The notes under the pieces were generated by a model. It did no database searches and had not been told where the DNA came from. It saw nothing but the letters and a program-made list of their open reading frames with translations. A program made the translations under genes and the position numbers. Positions 16,602 to 24,487 of a stretch of DNA of 44,118 nt are shown in pieces; position 1 is the first letter of the stretch, and each line of letters opens with the position of its first letter. Origin of the DNA: Bacteroidota bacterium (GTDB lineage Bacteria > Bacteroidota > Bacteroidia > Chitinophagales > Chitinophagaceae). The stretch covers positions 1 to 44,118 of the forward strand of contig JAEYRC010000295.1 of the NCBI GenBank assembly GCA_023409675.1, in the 5' to 3' direction.

Positions 16602-17315
16602 ATGAATAAGATGAAAAACAACCCGTTAGGAAACCGGCTGCTTAAAATCCTGCGGCTGTTCACCATCGAATTTCTGATCGTATTCTTCCTGTTCCTTGTT
16701 TCCGCTTACGGGTTTTATATCCTTGTCAATAATGTTTTCAGGCTGAATAAGATGAGCACTGATCTTTGGGTGTTCTCGCAACTGGCTGCTATCCGCTCCG
16801 AAACGCTGACCGATTTACTGATTCCAATCACTCACCTGGGTTCTTCCTGGTTTCTTATTGTTGCCAATGTAGCACTCGGACTCTATTTTTTACTGATCAG
16901 AAAGCACAGGTGGTATTCGATCAAAGTTCCGGTTGTGGCTTTGGGCAGTGTAGCCATGATGACGCTGTTAAAACTTTTCTTCAGCCGGCCGCGGCCCGAT
17001 TTACCGGTAATAGAAGGGGTGCTGGGCTTTAGTTTTCCCAGCGGACATTCCATGTCTGCGATGACTTTTTATGGGTTGCTGATTTACCTGGTGTGGAATT
17101 CAGCGTTTGAGAAGAAATGGAAATGGATCCTGATCCCGGTTCTTGCGCTAATAATTGCGTTGGTGGGTTTCTCCCGAATATACCTGAGGGTGCATTATCT
17201 CAGTGATGTACTGGCGGGTTTTGCCGTGGGAGTACTCTGGCTGATTCTATCTATATTCATTATTGACCGCATCGAGAAAAAATGGTTTGCGGTTTCGCCT
17301 CCTCCTACCCGTTGA
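16602..17315 (+). CDS. PAP2-family membrane phosphatase
   Basis: A 237-residue integral membrane phosphatase of the PAP2 (type 2 phosphatidic acid phosphatase) family. The three active-site motifs are complete: K124-x6-RP (KLFFSRPRP), PSGH at residues 146-149, and S191-R-x5-H198-x3-D202 (SRIYLRVHYLSD). Five or six hydrophobic helices surround them. Such enzymes dephosphorylate undecaprenyl pyrophosphate, phosphatidylglycerol phosphate or lipid A phosphates on the outer face of the inner membrane; the choice cannot be made from sequence, though undecaprenyl recycling would suit the neighbouring glycan locus. The gene sits 20 nt after a strong terminator, so it needs its own promoter, which I could not see. 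Its stop is two bases from that of ytxJ on the other strand. An ATG three codons in (MKNNPL) is an alternative start. Confidence 0.88.
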   Translation: MNKMKNNPLGNRLLKILRLFTIEFLIVFFLFLVSAYGFYILVNNVFRLNKMSTDLWVFSQLAAIRSETLTDLLIPITHLGSSWFLIVANVALGLYFLLIRKHRWYSIKVPVVALGSVAMMTLLKLFFSRPRPDLPVIEGVLGFSFPSGHSMSAMTFYGLLIYLVWNSAFEKKWKWILIPVLALIIALVGFSRIYLRVHYLSDVLAGFAVGVLWLILSIFIIDRIEKKWFAVSPPPTR

Positions 17316-17317
17316 AT

Positions 17318-17656
17318 TTATTGCATGGCGAAAGTCGTAATGTCGGCCATTGAAATGCCCAGGTGACTTTCATTGTACACTGCCTTTTTATCCTTGATAA
17401 GAATAACCTGGGGAGATTCGTGCTGAATATCAAACATTGATTCAACCTTAGCGGAAATTCCACGGTATTTGAGCAAATCAAGATAATAAAAATCAGCCTC
17501 GCGGGGGGCACGGGTATTTTCAAGCCGGTTTTTAGCAACAGCGCTTATTGAACAGCGGGTACTGTGTTTGAAAATTACCTGTAAACGGTTGACAGACAAT
17601 TCATTAATGTCGTCGAGCTGAGCTTCCTGTTGCAGTGGTATCCAATTGAGTTTCAT
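17318..17656 (-). CDS. ytxJ: Bacillithiol-system bacilliredoxin YtxJ (DUF2847, BrxC-like)
   Basis: A 112-residue thioredoxin-fold protein. The family motif TRCSIS at residues 33-38 carries the single redox cysteine (Cys35), preceded by the IFKHS strand; QHESPQVILIKD matches the cis-proline segment (ESPQ) and the following strand, and the end SHLGISMADI fits the family. YtxJ/BrxC proteins are monothiol bacilliredoxins linked to reduction of bacillithiol mixed disulfides. The presence of bshB1 further along the window supports bacillithiol use. The gene is monocistronic and convergent with the PAP2 gene, two bases apart; a TACCTTTG -7 box lies 18-25 nt before its start. Confidence 0.88.
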   Translation of the reverse strand: MKLNWIPLQQEAQLDDINELSVNRLQVIFKHSTRCSISAVAKNRLENTRAPREADFYYLDLLKYRGISAKVESMFDIQHESPQVILIKDKKAVYNESHLGISMADITTFAMQ

Positions 17657-17673
17657 AAATACGGATTTAACTG

Positions 17674-17681
17674 CAAAGGTA
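17674..17681 (-). promoter_or_regulatory. Putative Bacteroidota -7 box (TACCTTTG) for ytxJ
   Basis: On the minus strand TACCTTTG matches the TAnnTTTG -7 consensus of the Bacteroidota housekeeping sigma factor. It lies 18 nt before the ytxJ ATG, so the leader would be very short. No clear TTTG -33 box is at the right spacing. Confidence 0.5.
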
Positions 17682-17771
17682 GCACAGCATGGCGAATTTT
17701 CCCCGTTAAAATCCCGGAATTGGAACAGCCGGTTGAGCTGAAAGGGGAGTGAAGTGGATTTGGTACGGGTA

Positions 17772-17795
17772 TAAAAAAAGACCGCTAAGCGGTCT
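17772..17795 (-). terminator. Intrinsic terminator after the small lipoprotein gene
   Basis: On the minus strand a 7-bp stem (AGACCGC with GCGGTCT) and a 3-nt loop are followed by seven T's. It lies 27 nt past the stop of the 38-residue lipoprotein gene, which supports that gene being real. Confidence 0.82.
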
Positions 17796-17821
17796 GTTGA
17801 ATATGTTTCGAAGTGGATGAA

Positions 17822-17938
17822 TTAACGGCCGTAACCAACATATCCCTGGTTTACCTTGCATCCCTGCTGGGTCATACAGGAGGTCGTGAAAATAGCCATC
17901 GATGCTACCAGCATACACAGAATGAGTGTTCTTTTCAT
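17822..17938 (-). CDS. Small 38-residue predicted lipoprotein
   Basis: A short frame on the minus strand encodes 38 residues: a lysine/arginine start (MKRTL), a hydrophobic core, and a lipobox TTSC with Cys21 as the lipidated residue, then a 17-residue mature tail MTQQGCKVNQGYVGYGR. The tail has a second cysteine and is rich in glycine and glutamine. The start is an ATG with no visible Shine-Dalgarno, as is common in this phylum, and an intrinsic terminator stands just past the stop; together these make a complete small transcription unit in an otherwise empty 478-nt gap between ytxJ and mpl. No function is known to me. No promoter box was seen upstream, and the 196 nt from its start to mpl hold nothing else I can name. 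Confidence 0.7.
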   Translation of the reverse strand: MKRTLILCMLVASMAIFTTSCMTQQGCKVNQGYVGYGR

Positions 17939-18134
17939 TTTGAGGTATTTTAGTTAACAATAGAGTTCCCGGTGTACTTAATTCCGGGTTTTTCAAAGGA
18001 GGGATGGCAATTTCAGGGGAAGGGAAAGTGTAAAGAAACAGCATTTTTTTCGGATTTACAACAGGGGGTACAGCGTTTAAAAATATTTAACGCATTATCG
18101 GTTTTTGAATACTTTAGCTTAAAATCCAATTCAT

Positions 18135-19514
18135 ATGCATGTTCATTTTATTGCTATCGGCGGCAGCGTAATGCACCAGTTAGCCCTTTCACTTAAAAGT
18201 AAAGGGTACACCGTAAGCGGTAGCGATGATGCCATTCGCGACCCTGCCCGTTCAAATCTCGAGGCTGCAGGTATTTTGCCTGCTGCAGAGGGCTGGTTTC
18301 CGGAAAAAATAACCTCCAGCCTCGATTCGGTCATATTGGGTATGCATGCCCGCGACGACAATCCTGAATTGCAAAAAGCTCGCGCGCTGGGGATAACTGT
18401 TTATTCCTTTCCTGAATATATCTATCATGAATCCCGTAATAAGCAGCGGATTATTGTAGGTGGCAGTCATGGGAAAACCACCACTACCGCTATGATCATG
18501 CATGTGTTAAAGGAAAGTGGTTTTCGATTTGATTACCTGGTAGGTGCCCGTTTAACGGGTTTCGATCGTTCGGTTCAACTTTCAGAAGATGCCCCGCTGC
18601 TGGTCTGTGAGGGTGATGAATACCCTGCCAGTGTCCTCGAAAAAAGACCCAAGTTTCATTTCCTGTATCCGCATATCGCCATCCTGACGGGCATATCCTG
18701 GGATCATATCAATGTTTTTCCTACCATAGAAAACTATCTTGAACAGTTTTCCATTTTTATACAGAAAATTGAACCGGGCGGAAAGCTGATCTATAATGCT
18801 GAAGATGATCAGTTGAAGGATCTTATAGCACAGTCCCCGCGAGCTGATATTGAATATATTCCCTATCGCATACCGGAGCACCTGGTGAACGAAGGCAAAA
18901 CAACGGTAACCTTTGAAGGCAACACCACGGCATTACAGGTGTTTGGTGATCATAACCTGCTGAACATGCATGCCGCCTTCCTGGCTTGTCGCGCTATCGG
19001 GTTGGCTGCCGCCGATTTTACCCGGGCTATAGGTCATTTTACAGGCGCCTCCCGCCGGCTCGAATTGATAGGGCATAATCACAGCACCTCTGTCTATCGC
19101 GATTTTGCACATGCGCCTTCCAAACTCAGGGCAACGCTTGCCGCGGTTAAAGCCCAGTTTCCACGCAGGCGCTTACTGGCCATTTTCGAACTGCATACCT
19201 TCAGTAGCCTAAACCAGAATTTTTTATCGGAATATGCCGGAACCATGGATCCCGCGGATGAGGCAGTGGTTTATTTCTCCTCCCATGCCCTTGAACTGAA
19301 GCGCCTTCCACCGCTGAACAGCGAGATGATCCTTGAAGGCTTTGCCAATTCTAATATCAAGGTAATCAATTCAAAAACAGCGCTGGAAGACTGGCTGTCC
19401 TCGAGAAATTATCATGAAGCCTGTCTTTTATTCATGAGTTCGGGTGATTTTGATGGGTTGGATAGTGTTACCTTTGCCCGCCGGTTAACCGCTTCGCCGG
19501 TTGATAAGGGTTAA
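18135..19514 (+). CDS. mpl: UDP-N-acetylmuramate:L-alanyl-gamma-D-glutamyl-meso-diaminopimelate ligase
   Basis: A 459-residue Mur ligase of the Mpl type, which reattaches recovered murein tripeptide to UDP-MurNAc during cell-wall recycling. Seen: the N-terminal HFIAIGGSVMHQLA, where Mpl has G-I-x-G-x-x-M instead of MurC's pattern; VSGSD near residue 30; the P-loop GGSHGKTTTTAM at residues 109-120; the central-domain EGDEYPAS; the DHINVF segment; and the C-terminal domain with DFAHAPSKLRATL and FELHTFSSL. The length equals the family norm. Cytoplasmic. It stands alone, with a degenerate -7 box (TACTTTAG) about 20 nt upstream. A small GGCGC hairpin follows the stop but is too weak to count as a terminator. 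Confidence 0.92.
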   Translation: MHVHFIAIGGSVMHQLALSLKSKGYTVSGSDDAIRDPARSNLEAAGILPAAEGWFPEKITSSLDSVILGMHARDDNPELQKARALGITVYSFPEYIYHESRNKQRIIVGGSHGKTTTTAMIMHVLKESGFRFDYLVGARLTGFDRSVQLSEDAPLLVCEGDEYPASVLEKRPKFHFLYPHIAILTGISWDHINVFPTIENYLEQFSIFIQKIEPGGKLIYNAEDDQLKDLIAQSPRADIEYIPYRIPEHLVNEGKTTVTFEGNTTALQVFGDHNLLNMHAAFLACRAIGLAAADFTRAIGHFTGASRRLELIGHNHSTSVYRDFAHAPSKLRATLAAVKAQFPRRRLLAIFELHTFSSLNQNFLSEYAGTMDPADEAVVYFSSHALELKRLPPLNSEMILEGFANSNIKVINSKTALEDWLSSRNYHEACLLFMSSGDFDGLDSVTFARRLTASPVDKG

Positions 19515-19559
19515 GGAAGCTGATTGTCCATTTAAGGCGCCCAGCGCCATTATTTTCAT

Positions 19560-20327
19560 ATGTTAGCATTACAACGTCCACTGGCTATTTTCGATCTGGA
19601 AGCAACAGGTATGAATATCGCTTCAGACCGTATTGTCGAAATTGCCATTGTCCGCATACAACCCAACGGACAAAAGAAGATCAAGCGTAAGTTGATTAAT
19701 CCAGAAATTCCCATTCCCGATCATATTGTTGAAGTGCATGGCATTACCAATGAAATGGTCAAGGACGCGCCAACTTTTCGTGAAGCGGCAAATGAGCTCA
19801 AACAATTTTTTGATCATTGCGATTTATCAGGTTATAATTCAAATCGTTTCGATATACCCTTACTGGCTGAAGAATTTTTGCGTGCGGGAATTGATTTTGA
19901 CTTTCGGGGAAGAGTACTGCTGGATGTACAGAAGATCTTCCATATGATGGAACAGCGTACTCTCAGCGCTGCCTATAAATTTTATTGCGATAAGACCCTT
20001 GATAATGCGCACAGCGCTGAAGTAGATGCCATGGCTACCTGGGAAGTGCTGCAATCGCAACTGACACGATATCCGCAACTGGGCAATACAGTCGACAGTA
20101 TTGTTAAATGCATTGGAGAAGATCCGGTGGTAGATTTCAGCAGACGGATGATTATGGTGAATGGGAAAGAGGTATTTAATTTCGGAAAACATAAGGGCCG
20201 GGCAGTTGATGAGGTGTTAAAATCGGAGCCACAATACTATGACTGGATGATGAAGGGAGATTTTTCACTGCATACAAAAAAGAAACTCACCGAAATCCTG
20301 AATCGTACGCTGTTAAAGAAGGGCTAA
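19560..20327 (+). CDS. DEDDh 3'-5' exonuclease (DnaQ/ExoX-like)
   Basis: A 255-residue exonuclease of the RNase T/DnaQ family. The acidic catalytic set is in place: FDLEATG (residues 10-16, with D and E), GYNSNRFDIPLL (second Asp) and HSAEVDAMAT (the H-x4-D of the DEDDh type). After the nuclease domain (about 1-175) comes a C-terminal piece, FNFGKHKGRAVDEVL with a following YYDWM, that resembles the small domain found at the end of ExoX-like nucleases. It should degrade single-stranded DNA in repair or processing, rather than be the polymerase epsilon subunit, because of this extra domain. It is 45 nt after mpl and may share its transcript. Confidence 0.85.
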   Translation: MLALQRPLAIFDLEATGMNIASDRIVEIAIVRIQPNGQKKIKRKLINPEIPIPDHIVEVHGITNEMVKDAPTFREAANELKQFFDHCDLSGYNSNRFDIPLLAEEFLRAGIDFDFRGRVLLDVQKIFHMMEQRTLSAAYKFYCDKTLDNAHSAEVDAMATWEVLQSQLTRYPQLGNTVDSIVKCIGEDPVVDFSRRMIMVNGKEVFNFGKHKGRAVDEVLKSEPQYYDWMMKGDFSLHTKKKLTEILNRTLLKKG

Positions 20328-20374
20328 ATAAATGGGGTGCGTAACTTGTTTTACGGCCTGATGCTATTTAAGTG

Positions 20375-20382
20375 TAATTTCG
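20375..20382 (+). promoter_or_regulatory. Possible -7 box (TAATTTCG) before the GT2 gene
   Basis: TAATTTCG differs from TAnnTTTG at one base and lies 15 nt before the TTG start. A T-rich patch (TTGTTTT) lies about 22-25 nt upstream. Transcription would begin almost at the start codon. Weak support. Confidence 0.3.
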
Positions 20383-20397
20383 CTTATCCATAAGATA

Positions 20398-21183
20398 TTG
20401 GAAAAATTAGTCATCATACCAACATACAATGAGCGGGAAAATATCGCTGCAATCCTGGAAGCCGTATTTAATCTGAATACCGGCTTTCATGTTCTGGTTA
20501 TTGATGACGGATCACCTGATGGTACCGCGGCAATTGTTAAAGATCTTCAGCAAAAATTTTCCGGTCAGCTATTCCTGGAACAACGTGTTGGTAAGCTTGG
20601 TTTAGGCACTGCCTATATCTACGGATTTAAATGGGCGCTGAAAAACGGCTACAATTTCATATTTGAGATGGATGCTGATTTTTCGCATAATCCCAAAGAT
20701 CTTAATCGCCTGTACGATGCCTGTAAAAATCAGGGAGCTGATGTGGCTATCGGATCGCGGTATACTAAAGGCGGAGGAACCGTTAACTGGCCACCGAACC
20801 GTATCATGCTATCCAAAGGCGGTTCATTATACACACGGCTGATAACCTGGATGCCGGTAAAGGATACCACTGCCGGATTTCTCTGTTACCGGCGGGAAGT
20901 ACTGGAAGCCATTAACCTCGATGAAATTCGCTTTCTCGGTTACGCGTTTCAGATAGAAATGAAATTCGCGGCCTGGAAACTCGGTTTCCGGATCAAAGAA
21001 GTGCCCATTATTTTTGTTGATCGAAAGCTCGGAAGTTCAAAAATGCACAAAGGCATTGTAAAAGAAGGTATTCTTGGTGTACTGAAATTGCGCTGGTACA
21101 GTTTGTTTAAAGATTACCGCAACAGGTTGAAGAACCCATCCGCTGCTCCGGCACTTTCCCGTGATGAACTTATCGCGAAATAA
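20398..21183 (+). CDS. Polyprenol monophosphomannose synthase-type GT2
   Basis: A 261-residue family-2 glycosyltransferase of the Dpm1 type, which moves mannose or glucose from a nucleotide sugar to polyprenyl phosphate on the cytoplasmic face. Seen: VIIPTYNERENI at residues 5-16, DDGSPDGTA, the metal-binding EMDADFSHNP (D-x-D), GSRYTKGG, and the acceptor-side KDTTAGFLCYRREVLE. There is no C-terminal transmembrane domain, so it is the soluble form. The start is TTG: the protein matches the family from its second residue, and there is no ATG nearby. Its product could supply a GT-C enzyme such as the membrane protein in the polysaccharide locus; this is inference. Confidence 0.9.
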   Translation: MEKLVIIPTYNERENIAAILEAVFNLNTGFHVLVIDDGSPDGTAAIVKDLQQKFSGQLFLEQRVGKLGLGTAYIYGFKWALKNGYNFIFEMDADFSHNPKDLNRLYDACKNQGADVAIGSRYTKGGGTVNWPPNRIMLSKGGSLYTRLITWMPVKDTTAGFLCYRREVLEAINLDEIRFLGYAFQIEMKFAAWKLGFRIKEVPIIFVDRKLGSSKMHKGIVKEGILGVLKLRWYSLFKDYRNRLKNPSAAPALSRDELIAK

Positions 21184-21267
21184 TCCATCATCAGCATTTT
21201 CTATAATTCGTGCATTGCTGTACCGGCAATTCAACATCCGGCAGAACCTTATTAATAATTGAATGGT

Positions 21268-22167
21268 ATGAAGAAGGCATTTATCAGCCTGCACCTGTCT
21301 GTATTTCTCGCGGGTTTCACCGGTATATTGGGCAGGCTCATCACCCTCAATGAGGGACTGCTGGTCTGGTACCGTTTGATGATCGCTTCAATAACGCTGT
21401 GGATCATTTATTTTATCAGCAAAAAGCGCACGAAAGTATCTGTCGCCGATACCTGGCGTATTCTTGGCATTGGGGCAGTGGTGGCCCTGCACTGGGTTAC
21501 ATTTTATGGAAGTATAAAATATGCGAATGTATCGGTTGCGCTGGTATGTTTTTCTTCTATGGGCTTCTTCACCGCAATCCTGGAACCGCTGATGCTGAAA
21601 TTACCGTTGCGCTGGTCAGAGATCCTGCTGGGTATGCTGGCAATGATCGGTATTGCAGTGATCTTCCATTTTGATGAACAGTATAAAACCGGGATAATCC
21701 TGGGGGTGATCTCGGCTGTTCTTGCCAGTGTGTTTACAATAATGAATCGCCCGCTGCTTAAACGCAATACGGCTGAAGCAGTAACCCGGTTCGAACTTTC
21801 GGGAGGCTTTATATTTCTGACACTCTTGCTTCCTGCTTACCTCGCCTTTTTTCCTTCACCGGAATTGTTACCTTCCTTATCCGACCTGGGCTGGCTGCTG
21901 ATCCTGGGCTGGGCTTGCACCGTATGGGCCTTTACGTTATCCCTCAAGGCACTAGAAAAAATCTCCGCGTTCACGGTAAACCTCACCTTCAATCTGGAAC
22001 CGGTATACGGTATCCTGCTTGCTTTCCTCGTTTACCATGAAAATGAATTTTTGGGTAGAAGTTTTTATGCCGGGTTATTCCTGATTCTCCTGTCTGTCGT
22101 ACTACAAACCATTATGGTGTACCGAAGCCGGAAAACCGCCACTAAAAACGGGGATGTCCTCAACTGA
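21268..22167 (+). CDS. EamA/DMT-family membrane transporter
   Basis: A 299-residue protein with about ten hydrophobic helices arranged as two EamA repeats (residues about 8-135 and 145-290), the drug/metabolite transporter layout. The first repeat has the family pattern WYRLMIASITLW after helix 1, and the second has the ISAFTVNLTFNLEPVYGILLAF segment with the usual E-P near helix 9. Substrate is not predictable; the family exports amino acids, nucleobases and other metabolites. I placed the start at the ATG of MKKAFIS; a TTG three codons upstream is less likely. The gene is convergent with the unknown minus-strand gene, with only two bases between the stops. Confidence 0.88.
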   Translation: MKKAFISLHLSVFLAGFTGILGRLITLNEGLLVWYRLMIASITLWIIYFISKKRTKVSVADTWRILGIGAVVALHWVTFYGSIKYANVSVALVCFSSMGFFTAILEPLMLKLPLRWSEILLGMLAMIGIAVIFHFDEQYKTGIILGVISAVLASVFTIMNRPLLKRNTAEAVTRFELSGGFIFLTLLLPAYLAFFPSPELLPSLSDLGWLLILGWACTVWAFTLSLKALEKISAFTVNLTFNLEPVYGILLAFLVYHENEFLGRSFYAGLFLILLSVVLQTIMVYRSRKTATKNGDVLN

Positions 22168-22169
22168 TT

Positions 22170-22886
22170 TTATGCCGCGGCAGTAATATACCGAACCAGG
22201 GTTCGCTTGGCGATCGGCAGCAATGTTTCATTCACCGGGTAGCTGAGGTCGGTTTCAATACAATACACAGCCGGATTGGGTAATTCTTTCTTTACCTTAA
22301 GTAATTCCGTTTTAATGGCCTCGTAGGTGTTCACCAGGTTTCGCTGCCAGCCGGAAACATATTCGGTTTTTATCGCGCGGTATTTCGCGTCGTGCTTGCT
22401 GAAGATACTGAGCTGATACTGGTAAACCCTGGTTTCCCTGGAATTCCCGTCGCAGAGAAAAAAATATCCTTCATTGTTTTTAAGCGGAATAAGGCCCACC
22501 GGAAATATATTCAGGTTACGCTCCACATACTCGTAAATTTCAGTTCCTTCCGCGATGGCAGCCTTCATTTTACCAGTACTGTACTGAATGATCATCTCCA
22601 GTTCCTGCATCAGCTCATCATCCTCAATGATCTGTTCGTACAACAGTTCCAGCTTTTCAAGCTGAATACGATTGAGTTTTTTTGGAAACTGCTCCTGCAG
22701 GTATTTTTTGTTTTCGCGGAACGCGATAAGATTGTTGTAATGAAAGATGGCATCGCCCAGAATAGGGTACAATTTATTCTCGGTAAAATAGCTGTTCACC
22801 TCGCTGAGGTAGGCAAGGAGGGTGTATTTCTTCAATTCAAAATCGATATACCCGTCGGCAAACCAGGTTTCAGATAATGTTTTCAT
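22170..22886 (-). CDS. Conserved-looking protein of unknown function, 238 residues
   Basis: I do not recognise this family. The protein is soluble, with no signal peptide or membrane helix. The first 130 residues look alpha-helical and charged, with a leucine/glutamate-rich stretch (residues about 60-100) that could form a helical bundle; residues 130-238 look alpha/beta, with FPVGLIPLKNNEGYFFLCD resembling beta-strands and a C-terminal LLPIAKRTLVRYI. The coding frame is clean, ATG-started and much longer than the antisense frame opposite it. It is monocistronic, convergent with the transporter, and the terminator beyond its start belongs to the next minus-strand gene. Function is unknown. 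Confidence 0.7.
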   Translation of the reverse strand: MKTLSETWFADGYIDFELKKYTLLAYLSEVNSYFTENKLYPILGDAIFHYNNLIAFRENKKYLQEQFPKKLNRIQLEKLELLYEQIIEDDELMQELEMIIQYSTGKMKAAIAEGTEIYEYVERNLNIFPVGLIPLKNNEGYFFLCDGNSRETRVYQYQLSIFSKHDAKYRAIKTEYVSGWQRNLVNTYEAIKTELLKVKKELPNPAVYCIETDLSYPVNETLLPIAKRTLVRYITAAA

Positions 22887-22948
22887 GGCAGACTGATTGT
22901 TATCTAATGTCGTGGTCGGTAATTAGCAACAGACCTGGTTCAATTTAC

Positions 22949-22978
22949 AAAAAAAAACCGCATAATTAAAATGCGGTT
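22949..22978 (-). terminator. Intrinsic terminator after the E2 gene
   Basis: On the minus strand an 8-bp stem (AACCGCAT with ATGCGGTT) and a 7-nt loop are followed by a run of nine or more T's, 27 nt past the E2 stop. Confidence 0.88.
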
Positions 22979-23004
22979 ACTGGTTGTGGTTGTTAATTAT
23001 TCGT

Positions 23005-24372
23005 TCAGATTCCCCGGTTAACATCAAAGTTCTCCAGCTCACGAGCCACGGCGTTGAGGAAGGTTGCTCCCAGAGCGCCATCAATGATCCGATGGTCGTA
23101 CGATAATGACAGGTACATCATATGGCGTATGGCTATGGAATCTCCCTGCTCGGTTTCAATCACCACGGGTCTCTTCTTGATTGCACCAACCGCTAGTATG
23201 GCCACCTGCGGCTGGTTAATGATGGGGGTTCCCATCAGGCTGCCGAAGGTTCCAACATTCGTCAGGGTAAATGTACCTCCGGTTGTATCATCGGGTTTAA
23301 GTTTGTTGTTCCGGGCGGCATTGGCCAGTCCGTTTACTTTTTTGGTCAGCCCAACGAGGTTCAACTGCTCGGCATTTCGTATAACGGGAACGATCAGGTT
23401 TCCGGAAGGCAATGCTGTTGCCATGCCGATATTAATATCTTTTTTCACAATCAGTTTATCGCCTTCAATACTACTGTTGAGCCAAGGGTATTTTTTGATG
23501 CAGCGTACAATAGCTTCAATAAACAATGGAGTGAAGGTGATCTTTTCCTGTTCGGTTTTTTCAAATTCTTTTTTAACGCGGTTTCTCCAAAGCACCAGGT
23601 TGGTGACGTCTGATTCGGTGAAGCTGGTGACGTGTGCACTGATCCGTTTACTATCGGTCATGTGTTTGGAGATAAGTTTACGCATCCGGTCCATTTCAAC
23701 GATCTCGGCATTGCCCTGATAGCTGATCATATCAGTAGCAGGAGTTTCCACTGTTTCGGGTCTGCGTGCCGGGGTTTCTCTGATCACTTCAGCACGAGCG
23801 GGCGCTTCCGTTTTACCTGCTCCCGCAGATTTTCTGTCGCTGACATATTGTAAAATATCCTTTTTGGTAACGCGGCCTTCATTGCCTGTACCGGGAATTG
23901 CTTCCAGCTCAGTCATAGAAACCTGTTCACTGGCGGCAATATTCAATACCAGGGGTGAGTAGAATCTGCCGGATGTTACAGGACGGGGGGCAGACTGTAG
24001 TTCGGTCTCCTCTGCAGCAGGCTGTGCATCTTCCTGAGCCGGTGATGCCTGTTCATGCATCTTGTAGGGTGCCGCGGCTTCTCCCAAACCGGCTGCTGCC
24101 GATGTAGCTGTAGCTCCTGTTGCTGAAGCGGCTCCGGTTCTGATGCGGGCAATTACGGCGCCAATGGGCACCACGGCATTCTCTTCATAGAGTAATTCTT
24201 CAAGAATACCTTCTTCAGTTGAGGGTACCTCACTGTCTACTTTGTCCGTAGCAATATCCAGCACGGTTTCATCCAATTTCACCGCGTCTCCGGGTTTTTT
24301 ATGCCATTTAAGGATAGTAGCTTCCATGATGCTTTCCCCTAATTTGGGCATTACCAGGTCAACAACAGCCAT
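23005..24372 (-). CDS. 2-oxoacid dehydrogenase E2 component (dihydrolipoamide acyltransferase)
   Basis: A 455-residue E2 with all three domains. The lipoyl domain (residues 1-78) has the lipoylated Lys44 in ATDKVDSEVPS. An alanine-, glutamate- and proline-rich linker leads to the E3-binding domain (about 139-178, YSPLVLNIAASEQV to GRVTKKDILQYV), a second linker, and the catalytic domain (about 220-455), which ends with DHRIIDGALG where His427 and Asp431 are catalytic. E2 passes the acyl group to CoA in the pyruvate, 2-oxoglutarate or branched-chain complex; a single lipoyl domain and the wording of the catalytic core suggest a branched-chain or general type, but this is not settled. No E1 is nearby; an E3 (lpd) lies 13 kb away. 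It has its own terminator and a likely promoter after cinA. Confidence 0.92.
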   Translation of the reverse strand: MAVVDLVMPKLGESIMEATILKWHKKPGDAVKLDETVLDIATDKVDSEVPSTEEGILEELLYEENAVVPIGAVIARIRTGAASATGATATSAAAGLGEAAAPYKMHEQASPAQEDAQPAAEETELQSAPRPVTSGRFYSPLVLNIAASEQVSMTELEAIPGTGNEGRVTKKDILQYVSDRKSAGAGKTEAPARAEVIRETPARRPETVETPATDMISYQGNAEIVEMDRMRKLISKHMTDSKRISAHVTSFTESDVTNLVLWRNRVKKEFEKTEQEKITFTPLFIEAIVRCIKKYPWLNSSIEGDKLIVKKDINIGMATALPSGNLIVPVIRNAEQLNLVGLTKKVNGLANAARNNKLKPDDTTGGTFTLTNVGTFGSLMGTPIINQPQVAILAVGAIKKRPVVIETEQGDSIAIRHMMYLSLSYDHRIIDGALGATFLNAVARELENFDVNRGI

Positions 24373-24448
24373 ATACGTTTATTAGTTTTAGGTGAAACGA
24401 AGATCAGCAACCGGAAAAGTAATTGACCGGCAGGCAATCATAGCAGCA

Positions 24449-24481
24449 CAAAAGTAAGGATTTTGATTTTCGGAATGCGAA
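24449..24481 (-). promoter_or_regulatory. Putative promoter for the E2 gene (TTCG-N21-TACTTTTG)
   Basis: On the minus strand TACTTTTG matches TAnnTTTG exactly, and TTCG, one base from the TTTG -33 element, lies 21 nt upstream. It sits in the cinA-E2 gap, 77 nt before the E2 start, so E2 need not depend on cinA transcription. Confidence 0.5.
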
Positions 24482-24487
24482 CAGTTG

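Noticed and set aside
19536..19555. Small GGCGC/GCGCC hairpin after mpl
   Set aside because: Only 5 bp with a poor T-run, directly before the exonuclease start; too weak to call a terminator.
22392..22877. Plus-strand frame of 161 codons opposite the unknown 238-residue gene
   Set aside because: The minus-strand frame is longer, has an ATG start and a soluble, sensible composition. I keep only that one, although neither is a known family.
23054..23719. Plus-strand frame of 221 codons within the E2 gene
   Set aside because: It is antisense to the E2 catalytic domain, which is certain.
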